Positions 8,251 through 15,857 of a stretch of DNA of 64,000 nt are shown here, in pieces (positions within the stretch are counted from its first letter, which is position 1; the number at the start of each line of letters is the position of its first letter). The stretch lies in contig NZ_JAFCJX010000015.1 in assembly GCF_018130695.1 (NCBI RefSeq), forward strand, positions 112,001-176,000, in the 5' to 3' direction. This DNA comes from Bradyrhizobium jicamae (GTDB lineage Bacteria > Pseudomonadota > Alphaproteobacteria > Rhizobiales > Xanthobacteraceae). The notes below the pieces were generated by a model. The model made no database searches, was not told the DNA's origin, and saw nothing but the letters and a program-made list of their open reading frames with translations. The position numbers were made by a program, and so were the translations under genes.

Positions 8251-8747
8251 GTGCCTCGCTGCTGATCGACATCCTGCTGTGGGGCTCGGTCGTCGCCGTC
8301 GGCTTCATCGCCTGGCAGCGCGGGCGAACGGTGCTGCTCTCCTCGCTCCGCGAGGGCTCGCTGGAGTTCATCAACATCGTGCCGCGCATCGCGCTCGGCG
8401 TGATCGGCTCCGGATATATCGCGGCCGTGATCCCGCAGGAGATCATCACCGGCTGGCTCGGCCCGAACAGCGGCTGGCTCGGGGTCCTGACGGCCACGAT
8501 CGCCGGCGCGGCGACGCCGGGGGGCCCAGTGGTCGGCTTTTCCATCGGCGCGGTGGCGATGAAGGCCGGCGGCGGACCGCCCCAGGTGATCGCCTATGTG
8601 GTCGCCTGGGCCCTGTTCGCGTTCCAGCGGCTGATCCTCTGGGAGATCCCGTTCATGCCGGCCCGCTTCGTCTGGTTCCGCGCCGCCGTCTCGCTGCCGT
8701 TCCCGTTCCTGGCCGCCGCCTTGGCCATGCTGATCGGCAAGCCGTGA
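8247..8747 (+). CDS. Permease half-protein, COG0701 (YraQ/ArsP-like), second subunit
   Basis: A 166-residue protein with about four to five membrane helices, starting at an ATG that overlaps the TGA of the preceding gene, so the two are translationally coupled. It repeats the motif pattern of its partner: GWLGPNSGWLGVLTATIAGAATPGGPVVGFSIGAVAM. The pair therefore looks like a full COG0701 permease split into its two homologous halves, most simply forming a heterodimer in the inner membrane. Only 44 bases separate its stop from the next start, and those hold the Zur-like palindrome, so read-through into the zinc operon is possible. Substrate is not predictable. Confidence 0.82.
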   Translation: MSASLLIDILLWGSVVAVGFIAWQRGRTVLLSSLREGSLEFINIVPRIALGVIGSGYIAAVIPQEIITGWLGPNSGWLGVLTATIAGAATPGGPVVGFSIGAVAMKAGGGPPQVIAYVVAWALFAFQRLILWEIPFMPARFVWFRAAVSLPFPFLAAALAMLIGKP

Positions 8748-8773
8748 GGGGGTCTTCGGATGGACACACGTTA

Positions 8774-8788
8774 TGTTATAATATAACA
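8774..8788 (+). promoter_or_regulatory. Zur-like operator overlapping a -10 element
   Basis: A perfect 7-1-7 palindrome, TGTTATAATATAACA, sits immediately upstream of the zinc operon. Its AT-rich inverted repeat agrees with alphaproteobacterial Zur boxes (Fur-family zinc repressor). TATAAT at 8777-8782 lies inside it and is a perfect -10 hexamer, which would put the transcript start at about 8789-8792, so bound Zur would block RNA polymerase directly. The zur gene itself is not in this window. Binding by Zur is an inference from sequence and context. Confidence 0.8.
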
Positions 8789-8791
8789 CTA

Positions 8792-8989
8792 ATGACCATG
8801 GCCCACGCCCATTCCCATAGCCACGATCACAGCCACGCTCACCATGGCCACCACCATGACCCGGCGACGCCGCATCCGGCCCAGGTCGCGCATTGGTCGA
8901 TCCTGCGCATGACCGTGCCGGCGCGGCTCGTGGTGGCCGTTGGCGTGAGCCTCTCGCTGTGGGGCATCGTCTGGCTGGCGATGAGGTGA
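8792..8989 (+). CDS. Small histidine-rich single-pass membrane protein
   Basis: A 65-residue protein: residues 3-30 are dominated by His (MAHAHSHSHDHSHAHHGHHH), then a linker and one hydrophobic helix (ARLVVAVGVSLSLWGIVWLA). It is the first gene after the Zur-like box and directly abuts znuC (TGA at 8987-8989, next ATG at 8990). The likely transcript start coincides with the ATG at 8792 or lies a few bases before the ATG at 8798, and no Shine-Dalgarno is present, so translation may be leaderless. I infer a zinc-binding accessory, chaperone or scavenger that feeds or buffers the Znu transporter. I know no named family for it. Confidence 0.75.
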   Translation: MTMAHAHSHSHDHSHAHHGHHHDPATPHPAQVAHWSILRMTVPARLVVAVGVSLSLWGIVWLAMR

Positions 8990-9748
8990 ATGATGGGTGC
9001 GCAAGTCCAATTCCGTGACGTCACCCTCGGCTATGACCGCCACCCGGCGGTGCATCACCTCAACGGCGAGGTGGCGCGCGGCGCGCTGGTCGCGGTGATC
9101 GGCCCGAACGGCGCCGGCAAGTCGACGCTGCTGCGCGGCATCGCCGGCGTGCTGAAGCCGCTGTCGGGCGCGATCAATCTCGGGGGCTTGCATCATCGCG
9201 ACATCGCCTATCTGCCGCAGTCGGCCGACATCGACCGCAGCTTCCCGATCTCGGTGTTCGATCTCGTCGGCACCGGCCTGTGGCGCGCCACCGGCCTGTT
9301 CGGCGGCATCGGCAAGGCTGCGCGCGACAGGATTTTGGCGGCGATATCAGCCGTCGGCCTCAACGGTTTCGAGAACCGGCCGATCGGCACGCTGTCCGGC
9401 GGCCAGATGCAGCGCATGCTGTTCGCGCGCGTGCTGCTGCAGGACGCCCGGCTGATCGTGCTCGACGAGCCCTTCAATGCCATCGATACGAAGACCACCG
9501 CCGATCTGCTGGCGCTGGTGAAGCGCTGGAACGGCGAGGAGCGCACCGTGCTGGCGGCGCTGCACGATCTCGACATGGTGCGCGCCAATTTCCCGGAGAC
9601 GCTGCTGCTCGCCCGCGGTCCCGTCGCGTGGGGCCCGACCGGCGAGGCGCTGACCCCTGACAACCTGATGGTGGCGATGCGGATGTGCGAGGCGTTCGAC
9701 GACAGCGCCGCCGCCTGCGTCACAGGTCCCCGCTCGCGAGCCGCCTGA
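8990..9748 (+). CDS. znuC: Zinc ABC transporter ATP-binding protein ZnuC
   Basis: A 252-residue ABC ATPase: Walker A GPNGAGKST near residue 40, Q-loop in YLPQSADIDRSFPISVFDLV, signature LSGGQMQRMLFAR near 140, Walker B LIVLDEPF and the switch His in ALHDLDM. The Q-loop region with SFPISVxDLV is typical of metal-specific (Znu/Mnt) ATPases. It energises Zn2+ import with ZnuB and ZnuA, whose genes follow directly. It begins at an ATG doublet right after the preceding stop, so coupling is likely. Regulation by Zur through the box at 8774 is inferred. Confidence 0.93.
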   Translation: MMGAQVQFRDVTLGYDRHPAVHHLNGEVARGALVAVIGPNGAGKSTLLRGIAGVLKPLSGAINLGGLHHRDIAYLPQSADIDRSFPISVFDLVGTGLWRATGLFGGIGKAARDRILAAISAVGLNGFENRPIGTLSGGQMQRMLFARVLLQDARLIVLDEPFNAIDTKTTADLLALVKRWNGEERTVLAALHDLDMVRANFPETLLLARGPVAWGPTGEALTPDNLMVAMRMCEAFDDSAAACVTGPRSRAA

Positions 9749-9753
9749 CGCCG

Positions 9754-10623
9754 ATGCTCGCAGACGTCCTGATCACGCCCTTCACCGAGTTCGAGTTCAT
9801 GCGCCGCGCGCTCGCGGCCGTGATCGCGCTCTCGCTCGGCGGCGCGCCGATCGGCGTGTTCCTGATGCTGCGCCGGATGAGCCTGGTCGGTGACGCCATG
9901 GCGCACGCGATCCTGCCGGGCGCTGCGATCGGCTTCCTGATCTCCGGGCTCAATCTGTTCGCGATGACGACCGGTGGCTTGATCGCCGGCTTCACGGTGG
10001 CGCTGCTCGCAGGCCTCGTCGCGCGTACCACCGAATTGAAGGAGGACGCCTCGCTCGCGACCTTCTATCTGGTCTCGCTGGCGCTCGGCGTCACAATCGT
10101 CTCGGTGAAGGGCACCAATATCGACCTGCTGCACGTGCTGTTCGGCAACATCCTCGCGATGGACGACCAGACCCTGCTGGTGATCGCCTTCAACGCGACG
10201 ATCACCATGCTGGTGCTGTCGGTGATCTATCGGCCGCTCGTCATCGAATGCGTCGATCCCGTGTTCCTGCGCACGGTGAGCCGCGCCGGCGCGCCGGCGC
10301 ATCTGGCCTTCCTCGCGCTGGTCGTGATCAACCTCGTCAACGGCTTCCACGCGCTCGGCACGCTGCTCGGCGTCGGGCTGATGATCCTGCCCGCCGGCAT
10401 CGCGCGGTTCTGGTCGCGCGACATCACCGGGATGATCTGCATCGCGGTCGCGAGCGCCGTGGTGTCGGGTTATGCCGGGCTGGTGCTGTCGTACCAGACG
10501 CGGATTCCCTCAGGGCCGGCGATCATCCTGGTCGCGGCCGGCATCTACATCGTGTCGCTGCTGTTCGGCAATGTCAGCGGCCTGGTGCGGCAGCTGTTCC
10601 CCGGCCGGCATCTCGAGGCATGA
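9754..10623 (+). CDS. znuB: Zinc ABC transporter permease ZnuB
   Basis: A 289-residue ABC-3 family permease with about eight to nine transmembrane helices. The ATG at 9754 was chosen because the conserved text (ITPFTEFEFMRRALAAVIALSLGGAPIGVFLMLRRMSLVGDAMAHA) follows at once. SLVGDAMAHAILPGAAIG is the conserved coupling segment of metal-type permeases, and GTLLGVGLMILPAGIARFW matches the family's C-terminal half. It forms the inner-membrane channel for Zn2+ between periplasmic ZnuA and cytosolic ZnuC. The stop overlaps the first possible start of znuA, consistent with one operon. Manganese is a less likely alternative given the Zur-like box and the COG0523 gene. Confidence 0.93.
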   Translation: MLADVLITPFTEFEFMRRALAAVIALSLGGAPIGVFLMLRRMSLVGDAMAHAILPGAAIGFLISGLNLFAMTTGGLIAGFTVALLAGLVARTTELKEDASLATFYLVSLALGVTIVSVKGTNIDLLHVLFGNILAMDDQTLLVIAFNATITMLVLSVIYRPLVIECVDPVFLRTVSRAGAPAHLAFLALVVINLVNGFHALGTLLGVGLMILPAGIARFWSRDITGMICIAVASAVVSGYAGLVLSYQTRIPSGPAIILVAAGIYIVSLLFGNVSGLVRQLFPGRHLEA

Positions 10624-10625
10624 CG

Positions 10626-11699
10626 ATGCGGCGCTGGGTTCGGAGTATCCGCGGGCTCACTTCGCCTCTCCCGCTTGCGGGGGAGGCCGACGCGCTCGAA
10701 GAGCGTGGCGGGTGGGGGCTCTCCCCACAAAGGGAGTTCCAATGCGGAGACACCCCCACCCCAGCCCTCCCCCGCAAGCGGGAGAGGGGGCGCAGCGCCG
10801 ATGCCGCGGCACATCGCTCATCATATGCAATGGCCTTGTGCTGGGTTTGGTTGGTTGCTCTGGTGTGCGTGATCGGCGCGGCGCATGCCGAGGCGCAGAC
10901 CAATGTCGTCGCCAGCTTCTCGATCCTCGCCGACATCGTGCGCAATGTTGGCGGTGATCGGATCAACGTCACCGCATTGGTCGGCCCCGACAGCGACACG
11001 CATGTCTATTCGCCGACGCCGGCGGACGCCAAGCGGATCGCCGACGCCAGGCTCGTCGTCATCAACGGCCTTGGCCTGGAAGGCTGGCTGCCGCGGCTGC
11101 TGCAATCCTCCGGCAGCAAGGCGCCGATCGCGGTGGCCACCAAGGGCATCGCACCGCTGAAGCTCGGCACCGAAGCCGATCCGCACGCCTGGCAATCCCT
11201 CGCCAATGCGAAGGTCTATGTCGAAAACATCCGCGACGCTCTGATCGCGGTTTCACCAGCCGATACCGCGGCCTTCAAGGCCAATGCGGTGGGCTATCTG
11301 GCCAAGCTCGATGCGCTCGACCGCGAGGTGCGGGAGGCCGTTGCGAAAATACCGGAGGGGCGGCGCAAGGTGATCTCGACCCACGGCGCCTTCGGCTATT
11401 TCGCGGCTGCCTATGGCATCGCCTTCATTGCGCCGATTGGCGTCTCCACGGAATCCGAGGCCAGCGCCCGCGACGTCGCGGCCATCATCACCCAGGTGAA
11501 AACGGCAAAAATTCCGGCAGTTTTTCTCGAAAATATCAGCGATCCGCGCCTGATCCAGCGCATCGCGGCCGAGACCGGCGCCAAGGTCGGCGGCACCCTG
11601 TATTCGGATAGTCTGACGGGCGAAAAGGGCGATGCACCCACTTACATTGATATGGTCAGGCACAATATAAAGGCCCTGACCAGCGCGCTCGCCAACTAG
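10626..11699 (+). CDS. znuA: Zinc ABC transporter substrate-binding protein ZnuA, with a repeat in its N-terminal reading frame
   Basis: Periplasmic Zn2+-binding protein of the cluster A-I family. The mature part begins after a signal peptide (MALCWVWLVALVCVIGAAHAEA) at 10830 and carries the three expected metal histidines: DTHVYSPTPAD, DPHAWQS and STHGAFGYFAAAYGI; Asp/Glu near TYIDMV complete the family pattern. The only start with a Shine-Dalgarno is ATG 10626 (GAGG seven bases upstream, overlapping the znuB end), but between it and the signal peptide lies a 123-bp palindromic repeat that is open in frame. From 10626 the product is 357 residues; from ATG 10830 it is 289, the usual size, but without a visible ribosome site. 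Which start is used is unresolved. Confidence 0.85.
   Translation: MRRWVRSIRGLTSPLPLAGEADALEERGGWGLSPQREFQCGDTPTPALPRKRERGRSADAAAHRSSYAMALCWVWLVALVCVIGAAHAEAQTNVVASFSILADIVRNVGGDRINVTALVGPDSDTHVYSPTPADAKRIADARLVVINGLGLEGWLPRLLQSSGSKAPIAVATKGIAPLKLGTEADPHAWQSLANAKVYVENIRDALIAVSPADTAAFKANAVGYLAKLDALDREVREAVAKIPEGRRKVISTHGAFGYFAAAYGIAFIAPIGVSTESEASARDVAAIITQVKTAKIPAVFLENISDPRLIQRIAAETGAKVGGTLYSDSLTGEKGDAPTYIDMVRHNIKALTSALAN
10665..10787 (+). repeat. 123-bp palindromic repeat (family B copy 1) inside the znuA frame
   Basis: The ends are inverted copies: CCTCTCCCGCTTGCGGGGGAGG at 10665-10686 and CCTCCCCCGCAAGCGGGAGAGG at 10766-10787, each also an internal hairpin; the centre pairs GGTGGGGG with CCCCCACC. 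A second copy, inverted and also 123 bp, is at 59271-59393. Being 41 codons long, it leaves the frame of znuA open between the ribosome-site-bearing ATG and the signal peptide. Confidence 0.85.
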
Positions 11700-11755
11700 G
11701 GCAGGGGCCTCCCTGCCGGGCCAGAGTGCCTCAAAAAGTTCCTTTCGGAGTTGTT

Positions 11756-12796
11756 ATGGCTGAAGCATCGCAAAAAATTCCTGTGACCGTGCTGACGGGC
11801 TATCTCGGCGCCGGCAAGACCACGCTCTTGAACCGTATCCTGTCGGAAAACCACGGCAAGAAATACGCCGTCATCGTCAACGAATTCGGCGAGATCGGCA
11901 TCGACAATGACCTGATCATCGGCGCCGATGAAGAAGTCTTCGAGATGAACAATGGCTGCGTCTGCTGCACGGTGCGCGGCGACCTCGTCCGCATCATGGA
12001 CGGCCTGATGAAGCGTAAGGGCAAGTTCGACGCCATCATCGTCGAGACCACGGGCCTCGCCGATCCGGCGCCGGTGGCGCAGACCTTCTTCGTCGACGAA
12101 GACGTGCAGAAGAACGCCCGGCTCGATGCGGTCGTGACTGTTGCCGATGCGAAGTGGCTGAGCGACCGCCTGAAGGATGCGCCGGAGGCCAAGAACCAGA
12201 TCGCCTTCGCCGACGTCATCGTGCTGAACAAGACCGACCTGGTCACCAAGCCCGAACTCGCCGAGGTCGAGGCGCGGATCCGCGGCATCAATCCCTATGC
12301 AAAGCTGCATCGCACCGAACGCTGCCAGGTCGGCATCACCGACGTGCTGGAGCGCGGCGCGTTCGATCTCGATCGCATCCTCGAAATCGAGCCGGCCTTC
12401 CTGGAGGCCGATGATCATGACCATGATCATCACCACGGCCACGACCATCATCACCACCATGATCACGGCCATGGTGGACTGAAGCACTATCACGACGAGG
12501 AGATGCAGTCGCTGTCGCTGCGCTCGGACAAGCCGCTCGACCCGAGCCTGTTCATGCCGTGGCTGCAGAATCTCGTCCAGAGCGAGGGACAGAAGATCCT
12601 GCGCTCCAAGGGCATCCTCGCCTTCGCCGGCGATGACGACCGTTACGTGTTCCAGGGCGTCCACATGATGCTCGAGGGCGATCACCAGCGGAAATGGAAA
12701 GACGGCGAGAAGCGCGAAAGCCGCGTCGTCTTCATCGGTCGCGATCTGCCGGAACAGCAGATCCGCGACGGCTTCGAAGCCTGCATTCCCGCGTGA
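11756..12796 (+). CDS. COG0523 (CobW/ZigA-like) GTPase, zinc metallochaperone
   Basis: A 346-residue G3E-family GTPase starting at ATG 11756 with GGAG five bases before it. Visible motifs: Walker A GYLGAGKTTLLNRIL, NEFGEIGIDNDL, the metal site GCVCC near residue 65, ETTGLADPAPV and the base-specificity motif NKTDLV. A loop near residues 222-240 is an almost pure His/Asp tract (DHDHDHHHGHDHHHHHDHGHGG), the mark of zinc-type members (ZigA/YeiR/ZagA), before the C-terminal CobW domain. Such proteins deliver Zn2+ to client enzymes under zinc limitation. It follows znuA by 56 bases and overlaps the next gene, so it belongs to the zinc operon. A cobalamin role is unlikely here. Confidence 0.9.
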   Translation: MAEASQKIPVTVLTGYLGAGKTTLLNRILSENHGKKYAVIVNEFGEIGIDNDLIIGADEEVFEMNNGCVCCTVRGDLVRIMDGLMKRKGKFDAIIVETTGLADPAPVAQTFFVDEDVQKNARLDAVVTVADAKWLSDRLKDAPEAKNQIAFADVIVLNKTDLVTKPELAEVEARIRGINPYAKLHRTERCQVGITDVLERGAFDLDRILEIEPAFLEADDHDHDHHHGHDHHHHHDHGHGGLKHYHDEEMQSLSLRSDKPLDPSLFMPWLQNLVQSEGQKILRSKGILAFAGDDDRYVFQGVHMMLEGDHQRKWKDGEKRESRVVFIGRDLPEQQIRDGFEACIPA

Positions 12797-13812
12797 TGAA
12801 AGAGTTCGATCCGGGCGGGGCGCCCTCCATCGTATCCATCACCGACCGCGTCAAGCCGCTGGCGCTTGGCGGAGCCGTCAGTTCGGTGCATTTCCTCGGC
12901 GACCGCGCGCACTTCGTCGGCGCCGAGGAAAACATTGCAATCGCGACCGCTGACGGCGAGGTGACGCAGGCGCCGGTGCATTTCGGCGCGATCCTGTGCG
13001 CGGCCTCGGACGGCAAGCGCATCGTCACCGGCGGTGACGACGGCAAGCTGCTCGCGCTCGACGCCAAGGGCGAGACGATGACGCTGGCGACCGACGCCAA
13101 GCGGCGCTGGATCGACAATGTCGCGCTCCATACCGACGGCACCGTGGCGTGGTCGGCCGGCAAGACCGCGTTCGTGCAAGGTGCGAAAGGCGATGCCAAG
13201 ACGTTCGAGGTGCCGTCGACCGTCGGCGGGCTGGCGTTTGCGCCGAAGGGGTTGCGGCTCGCGGTCGCGCATTACGGCGGCGTGACGCTGTGGTTTCCCA
13301 ACATGGCCGCCAATCCGGAATTTCTGGAATGGGCCGGCTCACACCTCGCCGTCACCTTCAGTCCGGACAACAAATTCCTGGTCACCGCGATGCACGAGCC
13401 GGCGATGCATGGCTGGCGGCTCGCTGATAACCGCCACATGCGGATGAGCGGCTATCCCGGCCGCGTCCGCTCGATGTCATGGAGCGCGGGCGGCAAGGGG
13501 CTCGCGACCTCGGGCGCCGATACCGTGATCGTCTGGCCGTTTGCCAGCAAGGACGGGCCGATGGGCAAGGAGCCCGCGATGTTGGCGCCGCTGCCGGCGC
13601 GCGTGTCGGTCGTCGCCTGTCATCCGAAGAGCGACATCATGGTCGCCGGCTATGGCGACGGCACGGTGCTGATGATCCGCCTCGACGACGGCGCCGAGAT
13701 CCTGGTGCGCAAGAATGCCGGCGCGCCGGTGACGGCGCTCGGCTGGAACGCCAAGGGCACGCTGCTCGCCTTCGGCACGGAAGATGGTGACGGCGGCATT
13801 CTGGAAATGTAA
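12796..13812 (+). CDS. WD40 repeat protein linked to the zinc operon
   Basis: A 338-residue protein whose ATG overlaps the TGA of the COG0523 gene by one base, so translation is coupled. It shows about six to seven beta-propeller blades: repeats such as CAASDGKRIVTGGDDGKLLALDAKG, VTFSPDNKFLVTAMHE and SWSAGGKGLATSGADTVIVWPF follow the WD40 pattern, with irregular spacing. No signal peptide or enzyme motif is seen, so it is probably a cytosolic scaffold. The consistent pairing suggests it partners with the GTPase or with a client of zinc delivery, but that is guilt by association; the biochemical role is unknown. Confidence 0.85.
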   Translation: MKEFDPGGAPSIVSITDRVKPLALGGAVSSVHFLGDRAHFVGAEENIAIATADGEVTQAPVHFGAILCAASDGKRIVTGGDDGKLLALDAKGETMTLATDAKRRWIDNVALHTDGTVAWSAGKTAFVQGAKGDAKTFEVPSTVGGLAFAPKGLRLAVAHYGGVTLWFPNMAANPEFLEWAGSHLAVTFSPDNKFLVTAMHEPAMHGWRLADNRHMRMSGYPGRVRSMSWSAGGKGLATSGADTVIVWPFASKDGPMGKEPAMLAPLPARVSVVACHPKSDIMVAGYGDGTVLMIRLDDGAEILVRKNAGAPVTALGWNAKGTLLAFGTEDGDGGILEM

Positions 13813-13842
13813 GAGATCGCCGCGTCCATTCGGTACAGCGCC

Positions 13843-14559
13843 ATGCGATTCCTGACGACATTCCAGACCGCCGACTTCATCGACACGCTGGTCAGCCTGG
13901 CCACAGCCTTCGTGCTCGGCACGCTGATCGGCGCCGAGCGGCAATATCGCCAACGCACCGCGGGGCTACGCACCAACGTGCTGGTCGCGGTCGGTGCCGC
14001 CGCCTTCGTCGACCTGTCGATGCACCTGGCCGGCGCCGATGGCGCGGTGCGGGTGATTGCCTACGTCGTCTCAGGCATCGGCTTCCTCGGCGCCGGTGTC
14101 ATCATGAAGCAGGGCATGGACGTCCGCGGGTTGAACACCGCTGCGACCTTGTGGGCCTCCGCCGCCGTCGGCTCCTGCGCCGGCGCCGATATGGTGGCGC
14201 AGGCGGTGGCGCTCACGTTGTTCGTGCTGGCGGGCAACACGCTGCTGCGTCCGCTGGTCAACGCCATCAACCGCATTCCGCTGGACGAGAAGGCCTCGGA
14301 GGCGACCTACTATTTCAAGCTCACCGTCACCACCGAAGCCTTGCCCGACATGCGCGACCGTCTGGTGGAGAAGCTGGAAGCCGCGAAATATCCGGTGGCT
14401 GACGTCAACGTGGTCGAGATCGGCGATGACATTCTGGAGATCGTCGCGACGCTGGTCAGTACCGCGATCGATCCGAACGAGTTGAACGCCGTGGTCGTCG
14501 AATTTCAGCGTCAGCCCGGCGTACGCCATGCGACGTGGGAGGTCAGCACGACTGACTGA
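13843..14559 (+). CDS. MgtC/SapB family membrane protein
   Basis: A 238-residue protein with four to five N-terminal membrane helices and a cytosolic C-terminal ACT-like domain. Family signatures are LGTLIGAERQYRQRTAGLRTNVLVAVGAA and VSGIGFLGAGVIMKQG with VRGLNTAATLWASAAVG, all in the first 120 residues. MgtC proteins help growth at low magnesium and modulate the F1Fo ATP synthase in other bacteria; they are not transporters themselves. The gene lies 30 bases after the WD40 gene, on the same strand, so it could be read from the zinc operon, though no functional tie is evident. The family assignment is secure, the exact role is not. Confidence 0.9.
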   Translation: MRFLTTFQTADFIDTLVSLATAFVLGTLIGAERQYRQRTAGLRTNVLVAVGAAAFVDLSMHLAGADGAVRVIAYVVSGIGFLGAGVIMKQGMDVRGLNTAATLWASAAVGSCAGADMVAQAVALTLFVLAGNTLLRPLVNAINRIPLDEKASEATYYFKLTVTTEALPDMRDRLVEKLEAAKYPVADVNVVEIGDDILEIVATLVSTAIDPNELNAVVVEFQRQPGVRHATWEVSTTD

Positions 14560-14632
14560 GCCCGGTTCCCGCGGCGTGATGTCCGGGAACGATGGGATGG
14601 CAGGATCGTTGATTCCGCGAACGAAAGCGCGG

Positions 14633-14974
14633 ATGGACGAGATGGCTGCGAACCCGATGGAACGAACCCTGCGGAAGGATCTGCTGATCGCCTCCGCCCT
14701 GGTGGTGACCGGCTTCGCCATCGGTGGCCTCGCAGTGAACGCGATCAACGCGACGCCGCCGCAGCATATCGCACAGGCCACCCAGCCGCTGCAGGGCACG
14801 CCGTCGCCGCAGTCGAGTCCGACGCCGGCGGAATCCAGACCCGGCGGCGATCGTCCGACCACGCCGGCGCCGGAGCCCGCGCGGCCCGATGCCGATGCGC
14901 AGAAGGCCGGCGCCCAGCCGGTGCTGCCGCCGGCGCCGGCCGAAAAGACCGCGCCGCCGATCAAGCAGAAGTAG
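14633..14974 (+). CDS. Hypothetical single-pass membrane protein with Pro-rich tail
   Basis: About 113 residues: a short charged N-terminus, one hydrophobic helix (LLIASALVVTGFAIGGLAVNAI) and a disordered tail rich in Pro, Ala and Gln ending in KQK. Several in-frame ATGs exist (14579, 14597, 14633, 14642); 14633 gives the most compact N-terminus but none has a strong ribosome site. The topology suggests a membrane-anchored periplasmic tail. I recognise no family. It follows mgtC by about 70 bases on the same strand and could be co-transcribed. Coding potential is supported by codon usage and by the clean helix, moderately. Confidence 0.6.
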   Translation: MDEMAANPMERTLRKDLLIASALVVTGFAIGGLAVNAINATPPQHIAQATQPLQGTPSPQSSPTPAESRPGGDRPTTPAPEPARPDADAQKAGAQPVLPPAPAEKTAPPIKQK

Positions 14975-15095
14975 CGCGCCGCCTGACGTGCAGCCGCCTG
15001 ACGTGCATGTGACAGCGGTGCCGAATTTACGCTCTCGCCTCCCGGTTCCATCCGCCCCATAATCTGACGTCACCGAACGATAAATGGGGTTCGCC

Positions 15096-15836
15096 ATGAA
15101 AATCGAGGACGTCCGCCGCAACGCCTATTCGATGCCGCTCAACAACCCGTCATTCCCGCCGGGCCCCTACCGATTCTTCAACCGCGAATATTTCATCATC
15201 ACCTACAAGACCGATCCCGAGGCGCTCGCTGCCCTCGTGCCGGAGCCGCTGGAGGTGGCGGAGCCGGTGGTGAAGTACGAATTCATCCGCATGCCCGACT
15301 CGACCGGCTTCGGCGACTACACCGAGACCGGGCAGGTGATCCCGGTCCGCTTCAAGGGTGAGCTCGGCGCCTACACCCACGCGATGTATCTCGACGACGA
15401 GGGACCGATCGCCGGCGGCCGCGAGCTGTGGGGCTTTCCGAAGAAGCTGGCGCGGCCGAAAATCGAGGTCGAGAGCGACGTGCTGGTCGGCTCGCTGCAT
15501 TACGGCTCGGTGCTCTGCGCCTCGGCGACGATGGGCTACAAGCACCGCAAGGTCGACCACGACGTGGTGCTGCAGTCGATGACGGCGCCAAACTTCATCC
15601 TGAAGATCATTCCGCATGTCGACGGCAGCCCTCGGATCTGCGAGCTGGTGCGCTTCCATCTCGAGGACATCACGCTGAAGGAAGCCTGGACCGGCCCCGC
15701 CGCGCTCGGCCTGTTCCCCCACGCGCTCTGCGACGTCGCCCGCCTGCCGGTCCGCGAGGTGGTCTCCGCACTGCATTTCAGGGCGGACCTGACGCTGGGG
15801 CTCGGCAGCGTGGCGTTCGACTACATGGCGAAGTGA
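15096..15836 (+). CDS. adc: Acetoacetate decarboxylase
   Basis: A 246-residue enzyme that converts acetoacetate to acetone and CO2 through a Schiff-base lysine. The segment RELWGFPKKLARPK holds the adjacent catalytic and pKa-tuning lysines (residues 116-117), equivalent to Lys115-Lys116 of the Clostridium enzyme. Other family landmarks are NPSFPPGPYRFFNREYF, LVPEPLEV, ATMGYKHRKVD, IPHVDGSPRICELV and LKEAWTGPAALGLF. It is cytosolic. ATG 15096 was chosen because GGGG precedes it; ATG 15084 would add four residues. It stands alone; in rhizobia such enzymes may serve ketone-body or PHB-related carbon flow, which is an inference. Confidence 0.92.
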   Translation: MKIEDVRRNAYSMPLNNPSFPPGPYRFFNREYFIITYKTDPEALAALVPEPLEVAEPVVKYEFIRMPDSTGFGDYTETGQVIPVRFKGELGAYTHAMYLDDEGPIAGGRELWGFPKKLARPKIEVESDVLVGSLHYGSVLCASATMGYKHRKVDHDVVLQSMTAPNFILKIIPHVDGSPRICELVRFHLEDITLKEAWTGPAALGLFPHALCDVARLPVREVVSALHFRADLTLGLGSVAFDYMAK

Positions 15837-15857
15837 CGGCGCGAGCCTTGTGGAGAC

